Assembly (NCBI RefSeq): GCF_963668165.1
Contig: NZ_OY764211.1
Span: 186,001 to 250,000 of the forward strand
Length of the DNA: 64,000 nt
Reading direction: 5' to 3'
Source of the DNA: Marispirochaeta sp.
GTDB taxonomy: Bacteria; Spirochaetota; Spirochaetia; JC444; Marispirochaetaceae
A program made the translations under genes and the position numbers. Shown one piece after another: positions 60,409 to 64,000 of the stretch. The notes under the pieces are model-generated. The model was given only the letters and a program-made list of their open reading frames with translations, made no database searches and was not told the DNA's origin. How positions within the stretch are numbered: the stretch's first letter is position 1; the number at the start of each line of letters is the position of its first letter.

Positions 60409-61155
60409 ATGTCCGGCCATAGTAAATGGGCATCGATAAAACATAAAAAAGGCGCAGCGGACGCTAAACGGGGAAAGGTTTTTTCCAAGATCATAAAGGA
60501 GATTACCGTTGCAGCCAGAATGGGCGGTGGTGACGAAGAAGCCAACCCCAGACTGCGGACTGCGGTGCTCAAGGCAAAAGCAGCCAACATGCCCAAAGAC
60601 AATATTGCACGGGCAATTAAAAAAGGAACCGGCGAATTAGAGGGCGTTGATTATATTGAACTGACTTATGAAGCCTATGGACCCGGCGGAGTGGCTATTA
60701 TGATTGAGGCCCTTACTGATAATAAGAATAGAACCGCAGCGGATATCAGGAGCATCCTGACCAAAGGCGGCGGAAGCCTTGGTGAGACCGGTTGTGTTTC
60801 CTACCTCTTCAAGCGCAAAGGAATTATCGCATATAACGAAGCCGAGTATTCAGAGGATGCAATCTTCGAGGCAGCCCTTGAGGCAGGCGCCGAGGATGTG
60901 AGCCATGAGGGGGAGAGCATCGAAGTCACCACTGATCCCGAAAGTTTCGGAGAGGTCCTTACGGCCCTGCAGGCAGCAGGTTTTACCGAAGAGATGGCAG
61001 AGATAAGTCTCGTCCCTGAAGCCTATGTCAGCCTGGATCCCGATTCAACTGCCAAGGTTATGCGGCTGATTGAAAGAATCGATGACCATGACGATATTCA
61101 GTCTGTTTCAACGAATATTGATATTCCCGATGATTTCGAAATGCCAGAAGATTAA
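60409..61155 (+). CDS. yebC: YebC/PmpR/TACO1-family protein
   Basis: A 248-residue YebC-family protein, recently linked to translation of proline-rich stretches and earlier to transcription regulation. The N-terminus [27 protein letters not shown] is diagnostic, followed by [39 protein letters not shown] and [20 protein letters not shown]. The SD AAGGAGACAGT fixes the start. Its stop overlaps the ruvC ATG (TAATG), and the yebC-ruvC order is widespread. Confidence 0.97.
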   Translation: MSGHSKWASIKHKKGAADAKRGKVFSKIIKEITVAARMGGGDEEANPRLRTAVLKAKAANMPKDNIARAIKKGTGELEGVDYIELTYEAYGPGGVAIMIEALTDNKNRTAADIRSILTKGGGSLGETGCVSYLFKRKGIIAYNEAEYSEDAIFEAALEAGAEDVSHEGESIEVTTDPESFGEVLTALQAAGFTEEMAEISLVPEAYVSLDPDSTAKVMRLIERIDDHDDIQSVSTNIDIPDDFEMPED

Positions 61156-61655
61156 TGAGGGTCCTCGGCATTGATCCGGGATTGGCTAACACCGGCTGGG
61201 GTATTATTGACGCGGGGGGCGGCAAGCTTCGCCATGTTTCCCACGGTACTATTACGACCTCATCGCAGGAGATGAACGGCCGTCGTCTTCTGGCTATTCG
61301 CAACGAACTGATCGAAATTGTAAGAACGTACAAACCAGATATCGCGGGGATAGAAAGCATCTATTTTTCCAGGAACCAGACTTCTGCTATTCCGGTTGCC
61401 CAGGCCATGGGGGTTGTGCTTGTTACTTGCGAAGAGCTGGACTTGCGGGTGGAGTCCTTCTCGCCTCCCAGGATAAAGCAGGCCGTTGTGGGGGTTGGCC
61501 GGGCCGACAAAGAGCAGATGCAGGAACTGCTGCGTCTGATTCTGGGATTAAAAGAGCCCCCCCGGCCGGACCATGCCGCTGACGCCCTTGCTGCTGCGGT
61601 TTGCCGTTATAACTATCTTTCTCCGGGAGAGGATGCAAAAAAGGCAGGGATGTAA
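61155..61655 (+). CDS. ruvC: Holliday junction endonuclease RuvC
   Basis: Resolves Holliday junctions in recombination and repair. The 166-residue protein has catalytic acidic residues in VLGIDPGLANTGWG (Asp), IAGIESIYFSRN (Glu), VGVGRADKEQM and PDHAADALAAAVC (Asp pair). Start and stop overlap yebC and ruvA by TAATG, so the three are translationally coupled. Confidence 0.97.
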   Translation: MRVLGIDPGLANTGWGIIDAGGGKLRHVSHGTITTSSQEMNGRRLLAIRNELIEIVRTYKPDIAGIESIYFSRNQTSAIPVAQAMGVVLVTCEELDLRVESFSPPRIKQAVVGVGRADKEQMQELLRLILGLKEPPRPDHAADALAAAVCRYNYLSPGEDAKKAGM

Positions 61656-62248
61656 TGTACAACAGTCTTACCGGAACAGTAACAGAAGCGAGCGTTTCCG
61701 AATGCTGCCTCGATGTTGGCGGGGTTGAATATATCCTGACGGTCACCAGTGGAGCTCTGCAGCAGCTGCATACAGGTCAGCGCCACCGTATTATTGTTTA
61801 TCTGTATCATAAAGAAGATCTGATGAAGCTCTACGGGTTCGCCGATGAAATGGAGCGGTCGGTGTTTTTCAAGCTCCTGAAGGTTTCCGGGGTGGGGCCC
61901 AGTCTTGCAATAAAGATTCTTTCCGGGCTGCCTTCCCGTCGGCTTGCCAGCGCTATCGAGGACGGAGACATTGCTTCCTTGAGTTCCATCCCAGGGCTTG
62001 GTAAAAAGACCGCCCAGAAGATCATACTCGCTCTGCAGGGAACCATCGTCTCTATGGAGGGGGAGGGGGCAGGGCCTCATGGAGATCTTATTTCTGCCCT
62101 GGCAGAGATGGGTTTTGACCGGAGCGCAGCTGCTGAAGCGGTCCGGTCTTTATGCAGCAAGCTTCCTGATAACATAAGCGAAACCGAAGCGGAAGAGCGG
62201 CTTATGCGGGATGCCATAGTGCTGCTGAGCAGAGGAGCCGGAGGATAG
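61655..62248 (+). CDS. ruvA: Holliday junction helicase subunit RuvA
   Basis: Tetrameric DNA-binding subunit that loads RuvB onto Holliday junctions. The 197-residue protein has the OB-fold N-terminus [22 protein letters not shown], two helix-hairpin-helix elements ([19 protein letters not shown] and [19 protein letters not shown]) and a C-terminal domain ([20 protein letters not shown]) that contacts RuvB. The first ATG overlaps the ruvC stop. Confidence 0.97.
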   Translation: MYNSLTGTVTEASVSECCLDVGGVEYILTVTSGALQQLHTGQRHRIIVYLYHKEDLMKLYGFADEMERSVFFKLLKVSGVGPSLAIKILSGLPSRRLASAIEDGDIASLSSIPGLGKKTAQKIILALQGTIVSMEGEGAGPHGDLISALAEMGFDRSAAAEAVRSLCSKLPDNISETEAEERLMRDAIVLLSRGAGG

Positions 62249-62249
62249 A

Positions 62250-63284
62250 ATGGAGAACGAGAGTTTTCTGCGGGGCGATTACACGGAGGATGATGAAAAA
62301 GAACTCTCCCTGCGTCCGGCTACATTGCGGGAATTTTTAGGACAGCCGTCACTGAAGGAGAACTTGTCGGTATTTATCCGTGCTGCCCGTGAAAGGGGTG
62401 AAGCCCTGGACCATTTGTTCCTGGCAGGACCTCCGGGCCTGGGCAAGACGACCCTTGCCGGCATCGTAGCCGCAGAGATGCAGGCCGAGTTTAAGGCGAC
62501 CTCAGCTCCCGCCCTGGATAAACCCAAGGACCTGGCCGGCATTCTCACTTCCCTTACGGAAAACTCCGTTTTCTTTATCGACGAGATCCATCGTCTAAAA
62601 CCCGTGGTAGAGGAAATGCTCTATATTGCCATGGAAGACAACGAGATCGACTGGGTAATCGGGCAGGGACCGGCGGCCAGGACTATTCGTATCCAGATTC
62701 CCCATTTTACCCTGATTGGGGCCACCACCAAGGCAGGACAGGTAGCCGGGCCCCTCTACAGCCGTTTCGGGATCTCCTTCAGGATGAATTTTTACGAGAC
62801 TCGTGACCTGGAAAAGATTATCCGCCGGACCGCGGGCATACTTGATACTCCGATTACCAAAGGAGCGGTTGCCCGGCTGGCTCTAAGCGCCAGGGGAACG
62901 CCGCGTGTGGCAAACCGGCTGCTGAAACGTATGCGGGACTTTGCGCAGATTCTGGGAGATTCTGCTGATGGAACCGTAACCGAAAAGATTGTGGATGAAG
63001 GACTCGGCCGACTTGAGATTGATGGCTACGGACTGGAGCGCCTGGATCGTCAGATTCTTGCCACCATTATCAGCCGCTATAATGGGGGCCCCGTTGGTGC
63101 GGAAACTCTTGCCATATCTGTCGGAGAGGCCATTGAATCCCTGGAAGATTTTTATGAGCCCTATTTAATCCAGCGGGGTTTTCTGCAAAGGACTCCCCGG
63201 GGCCGCATGGTTACTGACCTGGCGTATGAACACCTGAAAATTGAAGCGGGAGAGCGCAGTGCTGACCAGGGATTTCTCTTTTGA
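62250..63284 (+). CDS. ruvB: Holliday junction ATP-dependent helicase RuvB
   Basis: Hexameric AAA+ motor that drives branch migration with RuvA. The 344-residue protein has [12 protein letters not shown] at the N-terminus, Walker [13 protein letters not shown], Walker [13 protein letters not shown], the sensor-like [22 protein letters not shown] [10 protein letters not shown] and a winged-helix C-terminus ([12 protein letters not shown]). It starts 1 nt after ruvA and overlaps queA by 26 nt. Confidence 0.97.
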   Translation: MENESFLRGDYTEDDEKELSLRPATLREFLGQPSLKENLSVFIRAARERGEALDHLFLAGPPGLGKTTLAGIVAAEMQAEFKATSAPALDKPKDLAGILTSLTENSVFFIDEIHRLKPVVEEMLYIAMEDNEIDWVIGQGPAARTIRIQIPHFTLIGATTKAGQVAGPLYSRFGISFRMNFYETRDLEKIIRRTAGILDTPITKGAVARLALSARGTPRVANRLLKRMRDFAQILGDSADGTVTEKIVDEGLGRLEIDGYGLERLDRQILATIISRYNGGPVGAETLAISVGEAIESLEDFYEPYLIQRGFLQRTPRGRMVTDLAYEHLKIEAGERSADQGFLF

Positions 63285-64000
63285 TCTGCCGGAAAGACTC
63301 ATAGCCCAGTATCCCCCTGAGAGCAGGGGAGCGTCACGTTTACTGCGGCTCGACAGAAAGACAGGACAAACCTCCGATCATAGTATGCACGATTTTCCGG
63401 AAATGCTGCCGCAGGGAAGTCTCGTCATATTCAATAATACCCGGGTGAGAAAATCCAGGATCTTCGGAACAACTGAAAACGGCGGCAGTGTGGAGTTCCT
63501 GCTTGTAAAGGAGCTTGAGCCCGGGCTCTGGAAGGCCGTAGTGCAGCGGCGGAAGCGGCAAAAGGTGGGACGCCGCTACAACTTTCCCGAGGGAGTGACG
63601 GCTCTCCTGGTAGATAAGCCTGAAGACCATGGGATTCTGCGCTTTGATCCACCCGTTGACAAGCAGTATCTGGAACGGAATGCCGCAATACCGCTGCCTC
63701 CCTATATTCGGCGAATGGCCGATGAGAGCGACAGCGAGCGCTATCAGACCGTTTTTTCCCGGGAACAGGGTTCTGTAGCCGCGCCTACCGCCGGGCTCCA
63801 CTTTACTCCGGAAATTCTTGACAGGATCAAAAATCGGGGGGATGTGCGATTTGTTACCCTTCATGTTGGAATCGGGACCTTTACACCCATTCGCAGTGAA
63901 CGCCTCGAGGACCATCGTATGCACAGCGAAGAGTATGATGTCCCCGGGGAAACCGCAGAAGCGGTTAACAGGGCTAAAAAAGAGGGACGTCATATCATTG
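63259..64000 (+). CDS. queA: tRNA preQ1(34) S-adenosylmethionine ribosyltransferase-isomerase, 3' end missing
   Basis: Adds the epoxycyclopentandiol precursor to preQ1 in tRNA during queuosine synthesis. The reading starts at GTG 63259 ([19 protein letters not shown]) and is open at the window edge, 247 residues seen of about 340. Family motifs are [57 protein letters not shown] and [14 protein letters not shown] [15 protein letters not shown]. It overlaps ruvB by 26 nt, as in other bacterial ruvB-queA pairs. Confidence 0.95.
   Translation, partial: MLTRDFSFDLPERLIAQYPPESRGASRLLRLDRKTGQTSDHSMHDFPEMLPQGSLVIFNNTRVRKSRIFGTTENGGSVEFLLVKELEPGLWKAVVQRRKRQKVGRRYNFPEGVTALLVDKPEDHGILRFDPPVDKQYLERNAAIPLPPYIRRMADESDSERYQTVFSREQGSVAAPTAGLHFTPEILDRIKNRGDVRFVTLHVGIGTFTPIRSERLEDHRMHSEEYDVPGETAEAVNRAKKEGRHII

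Overview
The window reads as chromosomal DNA of a spirochaete, probably a free-living relative of Treponema/Spirochaeta. The main evidence is a cytoplasmic filament protein (CfpA) gene flanked by a pyruvate phosphate dikinase-type gene, a von Willebrand A protein and a large lipoprotein. From memory, this resembles the Treponema pallidum TP0746-TP0751 neighbourhood. Many lipoproteins and signal-peptide proteins without homologues I recognise, and the tmRNA tag ADNNEADYAIAA, fit this. The species cannot be fixed from the sequence alone.

Layout. 1-7.5 kb: glycolysis and housekeeping operon (gap-pgk-tpiA-secG, a parvulin isomerase, nusB, a TPR protein, map). 7.5-16.5 kb: envelope genes (a lipobox-bearing HtrA protease, a phosphoribosyltransferase, a 1700-residue secreted protein, a lipoprotein and a small beta-barrel). 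16.6-21.2 kb: folD, a PurH split into two genes, miaB and lapA. 21.2-32 kb: a SPOR protein, then the cfpA neighbourhood. 32-36 kb: two genes of unknown or TPR type and an intact ISAs1-family element with a perfect 10-bp target duplication. 36-41.7 kb: purB-guaB-purA-guaA, the complete IMP to AMP and GMP branch. 41.7-47.4 kb: a beta-helix-like secreted protein, an aldo/keto reductase, a cation/Ca exchanger and an MscS channel. 47.4-56 kb: an accessory mosaic. 56.2-58.3 kb: ssrA (tmRNA) and smpB, separated by a second IS. 58.4-64 kb: signal peptidase-like lepB, hemW, yebC, ruvCAB and the start of queA.

The 47.4-56 kb mosaic is the only strongly atypical part. It contains a GGDEF remnant, a MITE whose ends match the second IS, a dehydrogenase gene cut by a truncated serine recombinase, a DUF2924 gene, an efflux-protein remnant, MATE, GNAT and TetR genes that could be gene cassettes, and a tightly coupled three-gene operon of unknown function. 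That operon is decaying: one frameshift and one in-frame stop in gene A, and a 17-bp tandem duplication in gene B.

The most interesting signals are: (1) the decayed three-gene operon, a candidate undescribed accessory system; (2) four genes whose -10 box lies only 5-6 nt before the start codon with no Shine-Dalgarno, suggesting leaderless transcripts; (3) an AT-hook-like RGRP tail on the filament protein CfpA; (4) a signal peptidase I with Arg in place of the catalytic Lys; (5) a non-autonomous MITE paired with its probable parent IS. All calls come from reading the sequence; no database search was run.
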